DNA from: Planctomycetota bacterium
Lineage (GTDB): Bacteria > Planctomycetota > JAJSAM01
Length of the DNA: 64,000 nucleotides
Assembly: GCA_024274785.1 (NCBI GenBank)
Contig: JAJSAM010000026.1
Coordinates: 111,048 to 175,047 of the forward strand
Direction: 5' to 3'
Positions within the stretch are counted from its first letter, which is position 1, and every line of letters begins with the position of its first letter. Below are positions 39,716 to 48,397 of this stretch, one piece after another. The notes below the pieces were generated by a model. The model saw only the letters and a program-made list of their open reading frames with translations, was not told the DNA's origin and ran no database searches. The position numbers and the translations under genes were made by a program.

Positions 39716-40771
39716 ATGATCCGCATCCTCGACCGTTTTCTCGGCATGTTCTCCGTCGACATGGGGATCGACCTGGGGACCGCCAACACCCTCGTCTGCG
39801 TGAAGGGTGAGGGCATCATTCTGAATGAACCCTCCGTGGTCGCGGTGCGCAGGGGAACCACGCAGGTCCTGAACGACGGCGAGGCGGTAGGCCTGGCGGC
39901 GAAGGAGATGCTCGGGAAGACTCCGGGCTCCATCGTCGCGATCCGTCCGATGAAGGACGGCGTGATCGCCAACTTCGAAATTGCCGAAACCATGCTCCGC
40001 TATTTCATCCGGAAGGTGCATGGCCGTGCCTTCGGCGTTCGGCCGCGCGTGGTGATCGCGATCCCCTCGGGGATCACCGCCGTGGAGAAGCAGGCGGTGA
40101 TCAACTCCGCGGAGCGGGCGGGCGCGAGAAGGGTTCACCTGATCGAGGAGCCGCTCGCCGCGGCCATCGGCGTCGGCCTGCCCATCACCGATCCCACCGG
40201 CTGCATGATCTGTGACATCGGGGGCGGCACCACCGAGGTGGCGGTGATCTCCCTCGCCGGCATCGTCCGTTCCGTCTCCATCCGTATCGCCGGCGACGAG
40301 ATGGATGAGGCGATCATCGCCTACATGCGGAAACAGTACAACCTGATGATCGGTGAGCTGACCGCGGAGAAGATCAAGATCTCCATCGGGTCCGCCTATC
40401 GGCTGAAGCGCGAGATGTCCATGGAGGTCAAGGGCCGCGACATGTCGGTCGGCCTGCCGCGGAAGATCGTCGTCACCTCCGAGGAAGTGCGAGAGGCTCT
40501 CTCGGAACCGATCAATGGTATCGTCACCGCCATCAAGGACGCGCTGGAGGAGACCCCTCCGGAGCTCTCCGCGGACCTCGTGGATCTCGGGATCGTCATG
40601 GCCGGCGGCGGCGCTTTGCTGCGTGGGTTGCACCAGGTCCTCGCCGAGCAGACGCTCCTGCCGGTCCGGGTGGCCAAGGACCCGCTGACCGCCGTGGCGC
40701 GGGGCACCGGGGTATTCCTCGAGCAACTGGACATCCTGCGCGGACGCCTGAAGGAACTGGAGGATGCCTGA
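39716..40771 (+). CDS. mreB: Rod-shape-determining protein MreB
   Basis: This bacterial actin guides lateral wall synthesis. The 351-residue protein has all actin-fold motifs: phosphate 1 [10 protein letters not shown] (18-27), [15 protein letters not shown], the connect segment [15 protein letters not shown], phosphate 2 [14 protein letters not shown] and the adenosine motif [12 protein letters not shown]. It starts the mreB-mreC-mreD-mrdA-rodA cluster and overlaps mreC by 8 bases. Confidence 0.97.
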   Translation: MIRILDRFLGMFSVDMGIDLGTANTLVCVKGEGIILNEPSVVAVRRGTTQVLNDGEAVGLAAKEMLGKTPGSIVAIRPMKDGVIANFEIAETMLRYFIRKVHGRAFGVRPRVVIAIPSGITAVEKQAVINSAERAGARRVHLIEEPLAAAIGVGLPITDPTGCMICDIGGGTTEVAVISLAGIVRSVSIRIAGDEMDEAIIAYMRKQYNLMIGELTAEKIKISIGSAYRLKREMSMEVKGRDMSVGLPRKIVVTSEEVREALSEPINGIVTAIKDALEETPPELSADLVDLGIVMAGGGALLRGLHQVLAEQTLLPVRVAKDPLTAVARGTGVFLEQLDILRGRLKELEDA

Positions 40772-41588
40772 CCCGGCCCGCCTCCCGAAGTCGATTTTTC
40801 TGGTAAGAACTGGGGGCTGGTTGGGACGGTTTCTCGCGGTATTCCTCGCTCGGCATCGCACGGAACTTCTGCTCCTCGTGGCCCTCGTTCTTCCATTCGC
40901 GGCGGGATCGGGGGCCGATCCCCACGTCGCGGGCGGACTCATCGGGCTCGTGCCCACCGCCTCCGCGGCGGTTCTGGCCGGCGACGATGCCGGGGGATGG
41001 AAGGAGATGAGCGATCGCCTCCTCCTCGAGAACGCCGACCTCCGCTCACGGCTGCTGGCTCTCGGCGGTCCGGCCGGCCTCAAGGCCAGGGACACCGCGT
41101 GGTGGGAAGACAATCCGATACGCATAGAGGCCAGGGTCATCGCTCGCGACGCGTCGCCGTTCCGTGGATCCCTGTTGGTTTCCGCCGGCAGCCGGGAGGG
41201 AGTTCGTCCCGGGGCGCCGGTGGTGGTGGGTCAGGCGCTCCTCGGGATCGTGACGAGCGTGGGGGCGCGAAGCTCGAGTGTGCGCCTGGTGAGCGATCCG
41301 GGCCAACGGATCTGGGCGATGGTCTTTGAGGGTGGCGTCGAATCCCAGGGGTACGTGGAAGGCATGGGCAGTGGTGCGATCGGGATGCACCTGATCTCGA
41401 CGGAGGCGGCGGTGGTCGAAGGCCCGGTGTTCTCCGCGGGTGAGGACGGAGTGCTGCCGCGGGGGCTCCTGATCGGTCGGGTGTCCCGGGCTGAAGACCT
41501 CGATCGCAACGGTGTCGCCGAGGTGGAGGTCGGGCCGGAAGTGGATCCCGCGCGCGTCGGATTCGTGAATATCCTGGTCTCGCAGTGA
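40764..41588 (+). CDS. mreC: Rod-shape-determining protein MreC
   Basis: MreC is the periplasmic scaffold that activates the PBP2/RodA pair. The 274-residue product has an N-terminal membrane helix (about 33-52), a short coiled coil (about 75-95) and the double beta-barrel domain with [20 protein letters not shown] and [20 protein letters not shown]. It overlaps mreB and is followed 20 bases later by mreD. Confidence 0.92.
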   Translation: MPDPARLPKSIFLVRTGGWLGRFLAVFLARHRTELLLLVALVLPFAAGSGADPHVAGGLIGLVPTASAAVLAGDDAGGWKEMSDRLLLENADLRSRLLALGGPAGLKARDTAWWEDNPIRIEARVIARDASPFRGSLLVSAGSREGVRPGAPVVVGQALLGIVTSVGARSSSVRLVSDPGQRIWAMVFEGGVESQGYVEGMGSGAIGMHLISTEAAVVEGPVFSAGEDGVLPRGLLIGRVSRAEDLDRNGVAEVEVGPEVDPARVGFVNILVSQ

Positions 41589-41608
41589 TGCTCCTTTCAG
41601 GCGGGTAG

Positions 41609-42118
41609 ATGCGCTTTGTCCGGGTCATCCTCCTGCTGCTCCTGTTCACGCTGGTCACGGTGCGTTTCCCGCCGGGCCTCGTGGAGAGGGGCCTGACGCC
41701 GCTTTGGCTGTTCCTGCCGGCGCTCCTCTTCGGATTCGTCTCTCCCCCCGGAACGGCGGCGCTTTTCGGGTGGTCCTGCGGGGCGCTGTTCGGCGTGTTC
41801 TCGATCGAGCCGTTCGGCGTGACGGCGTTCCTCTATGCGGTTGCGGCCTGGTTCATCGCGCACGTCAGGGGGAGTTTCTTCAGCGATCACCCGGTGACGC
41901 AGGGGCTGACCGCATTTGTCTTTTCGCTCCTGGTGGGCTCGTTCGAGCTTCTGCGAATCGAGATTTCCAGTCCGGCGCTGGCGTTCTGGCCGAACTTCTC
42001 ACGTCTGCTCCTCATGGCTGTGTTGACCGGGGCGGTCTTCCCGGTGCTCTGGTCCGCGGAACGCCGGGCCGGACTCCTCGCCGGATTCAGGGAGGTGGAG
42101 AGCCGTGTTCGAGCGTAG
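41609..42118 (+). CDS. mreD: Rod-shape-determining membrane protein MreD
   Basis: MreD is a small inner-membrane partner of MreC. The 169-residue protein has five or six membrane segments, with PALLFGFVSPPGTAALFGW and LLVGSFELLRIE as the best-conserved parts. The assignment rests on its size, topology and position between mreC and mrdA; MreD sequences are poorly conserved. It overlaps the penicillin-binding protein gene by 14 bases. Confidence 0.85.
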   Translation: MRFVRVILLLLLFTLVTVRFPPGLVERGLTPLWLFLPALLFGFVSPPGTAALFGWSCGALFGVFSIEPFGVTAFLYAVAAWFIAHVRGSFFSDHPVTQGLTAFVFSLLVGSFELLRIEISSPALAFWPNFSRLLLMAVLTGAVFPVLWSAERRAGLLAGFREVESRVRA

Positions 42119-43967
42119 GCTCCGGATCCTCGCGATGCTCGGCGGGCTGTACCTGTTGGCGATCGTGTTTCGGCTTTTCGATATGCAGGTGCTCGAGTCG
42201 GAGCGCTGGCGCCTTCAGGCGGCGGAACTCGGGCAAAGGACCATTCGCCTGACCGCGAGGCGGGGGACGATCCTGGATCGAAACGGTGTGCCGCTCGCGG
42301 AGGACCGGATCCAGATGAACCTCAACCTGCGCCTGGACCGGAGGGACGACGGCTCCTGGATCTGCGCGGGTTGCGGGAAGCCGCTCCACACCGAGTATGA
42401 GCAGCCTCCGCGGCGGTGCCGGACGTGCGGCGGTGTTGCTTTTGCGCCCGGGGAGCAGCCGGACTGGTCGAGGCTTCCCGGTCTGCTCGGCATCACGAAC
42501 GAAGAGTTTGCGGAGCGTGGCCGCGAGGCGGGACGGCGATACGACCGGGCGGTGAAGACCGAAATGGACCGGCGAAAAAAGAACTGGGGCAGCGCCCGCC
42601 TGAGGGATGTGAAGAATGTCCTTCTCCCGCGCGAGTGGCTCTTTTTCGAGGATGCGGGTTCTGCCGCGGTCAAGGAAGTGGTGCTCCATCCCGATCGGTA
42701 CTGGGGAGTGGTGGTGCGGCCGGTGCGGAGGCGGAGGCGCGTGGAGCATCCCTCGATCCGGCGAACCATCGGGAAGCTTGGGCCGGTGACCGAAGCGGAT
42801 GCCAGGAAGATGAGGGAGGATGATGGGCTGAGTTTTTCATCGATCTGGCGGATGCGCGTGGGCCGGAGCGGCCTTGAGCGGAAGCTGGAAGATCGACTGA
42901 GCTGCCGCGAGGGGCGGAAGGTGGTGGAGCGAAATCGCCGGGGGGAGGTGCGGACCGTCCTCTCCGAGCGTCCCGCCCGGGACGGAACCGACGTGCGCAT
43001 CACCCTCGATCTTCGGTTGCAGAAGAAGATGTATGAGGCGCTCGCGCGAACCTGCGCGCTGCACCAGTCGGATGGGGGAGCGTTTGTGGCCATCGACCCC
43101 GCGAACGGCGAGGTCCTGGCGATGGTGGGTTTCGCGTCCGAAAACGAGCTGTGGGATCCGGCGATCTCCTCCATCGTGCCCGGTTCGGTGTTCAAGGTCG
43201 TCACCGCCATCGCCGCCCTCGAGACTGGTCTGATCGACCCGGGCGAGACGCTTTTTTGCGACAGCGGGAGGTGGAACGGTATCGGCTGCGCCGGCCATGC
43301 GCACGGAGAGACCGGGCTCGTCTCCGGCATCTATGACTCGTGCAACAAGTACTTCGCCTGGACCGCGACGAAGATTGGCGTGGAGCTCTGGTCGGATTGG
43401 GGAAAGAGACTCGGCTTCGGGAAGCCCACCGGGATCGAGATCACGCGGGAGATGGGCGGCCTCGTTCCCGATCGGGACTGGAAGGTTCGCGCCTATCGGA
43501 AGAACCCGGAATACTGGGACACGGATGCGTTCACCGCCTCCGACCTCCGGCAGGCCGGATTCGGGCGGGGCCCCGTCCTGGTGACGCCGGTGCAGGTGGC
43601 CCGGTTCATGGCCATCATCGCGAACGGCGGGCGCTTCGTGACCCCGAGCCTGGTGATGGGAGAGGGGAAGGTCGGGGAGGTCGTGATGCGCACCTCTCTC
43701 CCGCTGGTCCGGGAGGGACTCAAGGCGACGGTGACGCGCGGCACCGCTCGGGGAAAGGGCCTCGACCGGTATCGCGTGGCCGGCAAGACCGGCACCGCCG
43801 AGGTGAAGCCCGGGAAGAAGATTCACCACTCCTGGTTCGCCGGGTACGCGCCCGCCGAGAATCCGCGGGTGGCCTTCGCCTGCCTGATCAAGAACACGCC
43901 GTCCTACGGTGCCGACGCGGCGACCCCCGTCATCCTGGCCTTTCTCGACGAGGTGTTCCGGAAATGA
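42105..43967 (+). CDS. mrdA: Penicillin-binding protein 2 with inserted zinc ribbon
   Basis: PBP2 is the transpeptidase of the elongation machinery. The 620-residue protein has an N-terminal membrane anchor (about 8-27), the class B motif ARRGTILDRNGVPLAED and the transpeptidase domain: Ser361-x-x-Lys364 (SVFK), Ser412-Cys-Asn414 and Lys561-Thr-Gly (KTGTAEV). Unusually, residues 87-108 carry a zinc-ribbon pattern, CAGC then 14 residues then CRTC, within the N-terminal pedestal domain. The following region (to about 270) is rich in Arg and differs from typical PBP2. GTG start, overlapping mreD. Confidence 0.92.
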   Translation: MFERRLRILAMLGGLYLLAIVFRLFDMQVLESERWRLQAAELGQRTIRLTARRGTILDRNGVPLAEDRIQMNLNLRLDRRDDGSWICAGCGKPLHTEYEQPPRRCRTCGGVAFAPGEQPDWSRLPGLLGITNEEFAERGREAGRRYDRAVKTEMDRRKKNWGSARLRDVKNVLLPREWLFFEDAGSAAVKEVVLHPDRYWGVVVRPVRRRRRVEHPSIRRTIGKLGPVTEADARKMREDDGLSFSSIWRMRVGRSGLERKLEDRLSCREGRKVVERNRRGEVRTVLSERPARDGTDVRITLDLRLQKKMYEALARTCALHQSDGGAFVAIDPANGEVLAMVGFASENELWDPAISSIVPGSVFKVVTAIAALETGLIDPGETLFCDSGRWNGIGCAGHAHGETGLVSGIYDSCNKYFAWTATKIGVELWSDWGKRLGFGKPTGIEITREMGGLVPDRDWKVRAYRKNPEYWDTDAFTASDLRQAGFGRGPVLVTPVQVARFMAIIANGGRFVTPSLVMGEGKVGEVVMRTSLPLVREGLKATVTRGTARGKGLDRYRVAGKTGTAEVKPGKKIHHSWFAGYAPAENPRVAFACLIKNTPSYGADAATPVILAFLDEVFRK

Positions 43968-44000
43968 GTCCACCCTTCAGATCGTTTGCAATGGTGAGAA

Positions 44001-45113
44001 ATGCGGGCTGATCCGCAGTGGCGCCGCATGGACTGGCGCATCATCGTGACGCTTTCGATCCTGACGCTGCTTTCTCTGCTGTTCCTCCACTCCGCGGGCT
44101 ATGACGCCTCGTCCGGCCGCACCCTGCCGTTCGCCAGCAAGCAACTGGTGTGGATCCTCCTCTCCGCGGGTGCGCTCCTCCTGCTGCTCCGGGTTCCCTA
44201 CCGTACTCTGCTCGAGCACGCGTACCTGCTCTACTGGGCGGGCATTGCGCTGCTCCTGATCGTGAGGGTCGCCGGGACGGAACTGAACAACGCCCGGCGC
44301 TGGATCGACCTGAAGTTCATGCTGCTCCAGCCGTCGGAGTTCATGAAGGTGATCCTGATAATCGCGCTCGCCCGTTACATTCGTTGGCGGGACGACTACA
44401 AGAAGCTTTCCGGCCTGGTCCGCCCATTCGCTTTGACCCTCCTGCCGGTAGCCCTGATCCTCTCCCAGCCGGACCTCGGAACGTCGCTGCTCTTCGTGCC
44501 GATCCTCTTCGCGCTCCTCTTCGTCGCCGGGGCGAAGGCGAAGCACCTTCTGCTGGTGGTGCTGATGGGGTTGCTGGTCGCACCGGTCCTCTTCTTCGGA
44601 TTCCTGAAGGAGTACCAGCAGAAGCGGATCCTGGTCTTCATCGGCCAGGAGACCCTGAGCGCCAGCATGAAGGAGAACGAGGGTTATCACCTGAACCGCT
44701 CGCGAATCGCCGTCGGCAGCGGCGGGTTGACCGGCAAGGGTTACAGCCAGGGCGATCAGCGCGTACCGGAGAACGAGACGGACTTCATCTTCACCGTGAT
44801 CGCGGAGGAGTGGGGCCTGATGGGAGCGCTCTTCACCATCTTTCTCTACGTGGCGCTCCTCGTCTTCCTGCTCCTGAATGCGGTGACCTGCCGGGAACCC
44901 TCCGGCAAGCTGATCATCGTCGGCGTCACGACGCTGATCTTCGTCCAGACCGCGGTCAACATCGCCATGACGGTGGGCCTGGCGCCGATCACCGGTCTGA
45001 CCCTCCCGTTCCTCTCCTACGGCGGCTCCTCGCTCCTCTCCCTGACGCTGGCGATCGGCCTGGTTCTGAATGTGCGGCTGTACCCTGATTTCGTGTTCAA
45101 GCGCGATTTCTGA
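44001..45113 (+). CDS. rodA: Peptidoglycan glycosyltransferase RodA
   Basis: RodA is the SEDS-family polymerase that works with PBP2. The 370-residue protein has about ten membrane segments and the family motifs NNARRWIDLKFMLLQPSE, LSQPDLGTSLLF, the KGYSQGDQ loop with VPENETDFIF and the final LTLPFLSYGGSSLLS. It follows mrdA by 33 bases and closes the elongation cluster. Confidence 0.95.
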   Translation: MRADPQWRRMDWRIIVTLSILTLLSLLFLHSAGYDASSGRTLPFASKQLVWILLSAGALLLLLRVPYRTLLEHAYLLYWAGIALLLIVRVAGTELNNARRWIDLKFMLLQPSEFMKVILIIALARYIRWRDDYKKLSGLVRPFALTLLPVALILSQPDLGTSLLFVPILFALLFVAGAKAKHLLLVVLMGLLVAPVLFFGFLKEYQQKRILVFIGQETLSASMKENEGYHLNRSRIAVGSGGLTGKGYSQGDQRVPENETDFIFTVIAEEWGLMGALFTIFLYVALLVFLLLNAVTCREPSGKLIIVGVTTLIFVQTAVNIAMTVGLAPITGLTLPFLSYGGSSLLSLTLAIGLVLNVRLYPDFVFKRDF

Positions 45114-45160
45114 GGCGCGGATCGGAGGGGTGTGCTTCATCGCCGCCTCGCATTCACCGC

Positions 45161-45189
45161 GTAACGTTGCTTTCCTGCGGGCGTATGAT
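45161..45189 (+). promoter_or_regulatory. Possible promoter of the sigma/anti-sigma pair
   Basis: TATGAT (45184-45189) lies 17 bases after GTAACG (45161-45166). The -10 box is five of six to consensus and the -35 box is weak. It would give a leader of about 57 bases before the sigma gene. No typical self-recognised ECF promoter pair was found. Confidence 0.3.
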
Positions 45190-45252
45190 GGGGGAGGGCC
45201 GTTTGCGGAATCAGTGCGACTTCATGGAACCTCGGAACCCTTCGGGAGTCTA

Positions 45253-45855
45253 ATGGGGCAGAACGACGCTGAGCTGATCAGGAGAAGCAGAAGCGGCGAC
45301 GCGGATGCGTACGGCGACCTGGTGCTCCGCTACCAGGACCGGATCTTCGCGACGGTCTACCGGATCCTCGGAAACGGTGAGGATGCGCGGGAGATGGCGC
45401 AGGAGGCATTTTTCCGGGCCTGGTCGAAGCTCGACACGTTCCGAGAAGGCGCCCGGTTCTCGACCTGGCTCTACACGATCACGTTGAACCTGACCCGGAG
45501 CGAACTCCGGAAGCGGAAGACACGGCGGCACATCAAGCCGGTCTCCCTGCAGGTCAAGTTCGGCGACGACGAGGGGCGGACGATGGAGCCGCCGTCCGGG
45601 GAGGACGGTCCGCTCACGAGGATCGGTAAGGCCGAGCTGCACCGGTTGGCGCTGGACGAGATCGACAGACTGGAGCCGGAGGTGCGCGAAGTGGTCGTGT
45701 TGCGATACATGCAGGAACTCTCCTACGAGGAGATTGCGGACGTGCTCGGTTGCCCGATCGGTACCGTGCGCTCGCGCCTCCATCGCGCTCGCGAACAGTT
45801 GCGTGACCGATTGTCTCCACTGCTTCAAACTTCCCACAAGGGAGGTGCGGCGTGA
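45253..45855 (+). CDS. ECF-type RNA polymerase sigma factor
   Basis: This 200-residue alternative sigma factor has region 2 (about 20-90, YQDRIFATVYRILGNGEDAR then EAFFRAWSKLDTFR) and region 4 (about 135-185, LSYEEIADVLGCPIGTVRSR). It lacks region 3. The ATG at 45253 with GGGAG upstream gives the usual start of the family. Its TGA overlaps the GTG of the anti-sigma gene, so the two are made together and activity is controlled by the partner. Confidence 0.9.
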   Translation: MGQNDAELIRRSRSGDADAYGDLVLRYQDRIFATVYRILGNGEDAREMAQEAFFRAWSKLDTFREGARFSTWLYTITLNLTRSELRKRKTRRHIKPVSLQVKFGDDEGRTMEPPSGEDGPLTRIGKAELHRLALDEIDRLEPEVREVVVLRYMQELSYEEIADVLGCPIGTVRSRLHRAREQLRDRLSPLLQTSHKGGAA

Positions 45856-46898
45856 ACTGCGAGCTCGTTCGTGAACTGCTGAGCCTTCATCTCGATGGCT
45901 TGCTCGTGGACCCGGATCGCCAGGACCTCAGCCGGCACCTCGAGGAGTGCGCGGGCTGCCGCGAGCACTTCGAGAGCCTCGATCAGGTGGTTTCGCTCAT
46001 TCACGGGATTCCTCCGGTCTGCGCGCCCGGCGGGTTCCGGGACGCGGTGCAGAGCGGGCTTTCGCGAAGGAGCGTGGCGAAGAGCCTCCTGCTCCGGATG
46101 ATTCCCAGAGTGGCCGCCGCCGTTCTCCTCGTCACCTTCGGCGCCCTCGGGGCCTTGCATTTTCTGGCCGCGCCCTCGGGGCCCCCGGTGGAGGTGGGAT
46201 TGCTCGGTTCGGATGCGGCCGCTCCGACACTCGGGGAGGCGCCGATCAGGAGCGCCTCCGAGGAGTCGAGTCCGGCGAGTCCTGCTTCCGCGGCGGAACC
46301 ACTTGCTCCCGCCGGTCCCGCACCCGGCGGGCATGCCGCCGGGGGAAGCGGAGGTGGAACGGTCGGTATCGGAGGAGGCGCGGGGGGGGCTTTCGACGGG
46401 GCGGTTTCCGTAGACCTGGTCTCCGGAACCCGGAGCAGGTCGAATTCCGAGCGGAGTCTCGAGTACGTGGTCAGCGGCGGAGAGCCCGATGCCACCGCGG
46501 GCCTGATCCTCGCGGAACTCGGAAACCGCAGGGCCCGGACCGCCGGGAGAGGATTCCGGGATACTCCTGTTGACGATGAGCACCCTGCGGGGCTCGAGAG
46601 AGTGGTCCCGGACGATGAGGGCGAGCCGGCCCGGCTGGTCCTCTACCTGACCGCCGACGAGGTCCGCTACATCCTGACTCTGCTGGCGAAGCGAAATGGC
46701 GCAACGACCGTCCTCGGTCGTTCCTCGCGGCTTGACGGCGATGACTCGGTTCTCCGCGCGCCTCCGGGAAAGCCGGAGATGGCGGAGGGGGACGCCGAAG
46801 GTCCCGGGGCGGAGGAAAACCGGAAGCCGCAGGAGGAAAAATCCACCTCGGCGCCGCATCGCTTTCGGGTGGAGCTGAGGTTCGACCGCAAGTGGTGA
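45852..46898 (+). CDS. Anti-sigma factor with ZAS zinc motif and long periplasmic part
   Basis: The 348-residue product has an N-terminal anti-sigma zinc domain (1-60) with HLEECAGCREH, one membrane segment (about 84-108) and a long extracytoplasmic region. That region is Ala/Pro/Gly-rich (about 110-190), then contains a more ordered part with ARLVLYLTADEVRYILTLLA. The latter could be the sensing or protease-controlled part. GTG start, GGAGGTG 6 bases upstream, overlapping the sigma gene. Confidence 0.85.
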   Translation: MNCELVRELLSLHLDGLLVDPDRQDLSRHLEECAGCREHFESLDQVVSLIHGIPPVCAPGGFRDAVQSGLSRRSVAKSLLLRMIPRVAAAVLLVTFGALGALHFLAAPSGPPVEVGLLGSDAAAPTLGEAPIRSASEESSPASPASAAEPLAPAGPAPGGHAAGGSGGGTVGIGGGAGGAFDGAVSVDLVSGTRSRSNSERSLEYVVSGGEPDATAGLILAELGNRRARTAGRGFRDTPVDDEHPAGLERVVPDDEGEPARLVLYLTADEVRYILTLLAKRNGATTVLGRSSRLDGDDSVLRAPPGKPEMAEGDAEGPGAEENRKPQEEKSTSAPHRFRVELRFDRKW

Positions 46899-46985
46899 CC
46901 TCCTGATCCCCGGAGGCGATCGGCTTCAGGCCCCTGGTGGCGGCGCCGGCGGATCGCCCTCGGAGGGAGCCTGAGGAATCCGGCT

Positions 46986-48287
46986 CTACCGGGACCGGCG
47001 CTTCCAGGCCTTCTCCGAGATCACGCAGCGAAATCCAATCTCGCTTTTCTGGCCCGACCTGGCGGCCATGGAACGGCGGTATCCGTTCACGGCCGACACC
47101 GCGCCGTCCAGGTAGTTGCCGCCGCGGCAGATGACCCAGTCCGTTGCTTCGAGCTTGCGCTTGTAGGGTTTGCGGTCGAGGAGGGTCGAGGTCAGCTCCG
47201 AGACGTTCCCCGCCATGTCCATGACGCCGTAGGGGCTCTCGTCCTTCGGGAAGCTCCCCACCGGCGCGGGCTTTCTGCTTCCGGAATCCGGTGCGTTTGC
47301 CGCCGCCGGATCGGGGTCGTCACCCCACGGGTAGATCCGCCCCTTCTCTCCGCGCGCGGCCTTCTCCCACTCCTCTTCGGTGGGGAGTCGCTTGCCGAGT
47401 GACTCGGCAAAGGCCAGCGCGGCGGGGAAAGTGACGCCGCGCACCGGCCAGAGCTCACGCCCCTCGGGGCCCTGGATGGCTCCATCCTCCGCGATCGAGA
47501 ATCCGAGGGCGAGGTACCGCTTCCTGATCTCCGCATCTTCGATTTCCCGCAGGAAGTCGAGGTAGTCCTCGTTCGTCACCTCGTGGATATCGATGAAGAA
47601 GGCATCGACCCGGCCCCTGGACTTCTCGTTGTCCTCAAGGTCGTTGGTGAAGCCTGTCCAGGGCCCGAAAATGAACCGTCCGCGTGGGACCAGAACCATG
47701 CCGTGCGGAACGGCGGGTTTCTCTCCCGAACTCGCCCTGACCTTCACGAGCCGTCGTTCGGCGGCCCGCAGTTCGGCATTCGCCTGCTTGAAGACCACCA
47801 CGGCCGAGAGATCCAGGAACGCAGCCTCCCAGCACGCTTCGAAGGTTTCTTCCGGAAACACGAGCTTGACCGCGTCGGCGAGGACCACCTCCGGCGACCG
47901 CGGCGCGTCATCCCCCGTCAGGCTCTTTGCCACTGCCGTGGCGAGCCGTTCGGAGGTCGCCGTCGCCAGCAACCCCGCTCTTCGGAACGCATCCGCGAGC
48001 GGGGGAGCGGGGTCGGTTTCCGGTTCCGCGGCGAGGGCGGCGAACTGGAGCGTTACGGCATCCTGATAGGGGGTGGAGAGGGCGGCAAAGCGGCTGGAGC
48101 GCAGGAGTTCGAAGTCCTGCTCGATCTCCTTGTACAGGCCGGCCAGCTCCACCTTCAGCAGCTTGACCCGTTCGCGGGCTTTCTCCACCGCCGCTTCCGC
48201 CCTGGCGATGTCGTTCTCGTCGGCGCCGAGAGAAGTGGCGACGACCAGGCTCGTCAATAGAAGGAGGAAGGCGAAGTTGCGGACCAT
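46986..48287 (-). CDS. Exported SUMF1-fold (formylglycine-enzyme-like) protein with coiled coil
   Basis: The 433-residue product has a signal peptide (1-21), a helical/coiled-coil part (about 25-190) and a SUMF1 domain (about 195-428) with HGMVLVPRGRFIFG, FFIDIHEVTNEDYLDFLREI, LPTEEEWEKAARG, YPWGDD and the final GFRCV. The two cysteines that form the copper active site of true formylglycine-generating enzymes are absent; the region reads RGGNYLDGAVSAVNGYRRS. It is therefore more likely a binding or structural domain than a sulfatase-maturing enzyme. Confidence 0.85.
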   Translation of the reverse strand: MVRNFAFLLLLTSLVVATSLGADENDIARAEAAVEKARERVKLLKVELAGLYKEIEQDFELLRSSRFAALSTPYQDAVTLQFAALAAEPETDPAPPLADAFRRAGLLATATSERLATAVAKSLTGDDAPRSPEVVLADAVKLVFPEETFEACWEAAFLDLSAVVVFKQANAELRAAERRLVKVRASSGEKPAVPHGMVLVPRGRFIFGPWTGFTNDLEDNEKSRGRVDAFFIDIHEVTNEDYLDFLREIEDAEIRKRYLALGFSIAEDGAIQGPEGRELWPVRGVTFPAALAFAESLGKRLPTEEEWEKAARGEKGRIYPWGDDPDPAAANAPDSGSRKPAPVGSFPKDESPYGVMDMAGNVSELTSTLLDRKPYKRKLEATDWVICRGGNYLDGAVSAVNGYRRSMAARSGQKSEIGFRCVISEKAWKRRSR

Positions 48288-48397
48288 GATCCACCTCGTC
48301 GATGGGACGTCGTTGTCGGGTTCCCCGCGCGTGGGGGTGTCCCCGGTAGGGGTTATGTTAGCATTCTCCGGTGCCGGCTTCCCCAGGCGATATGCCC

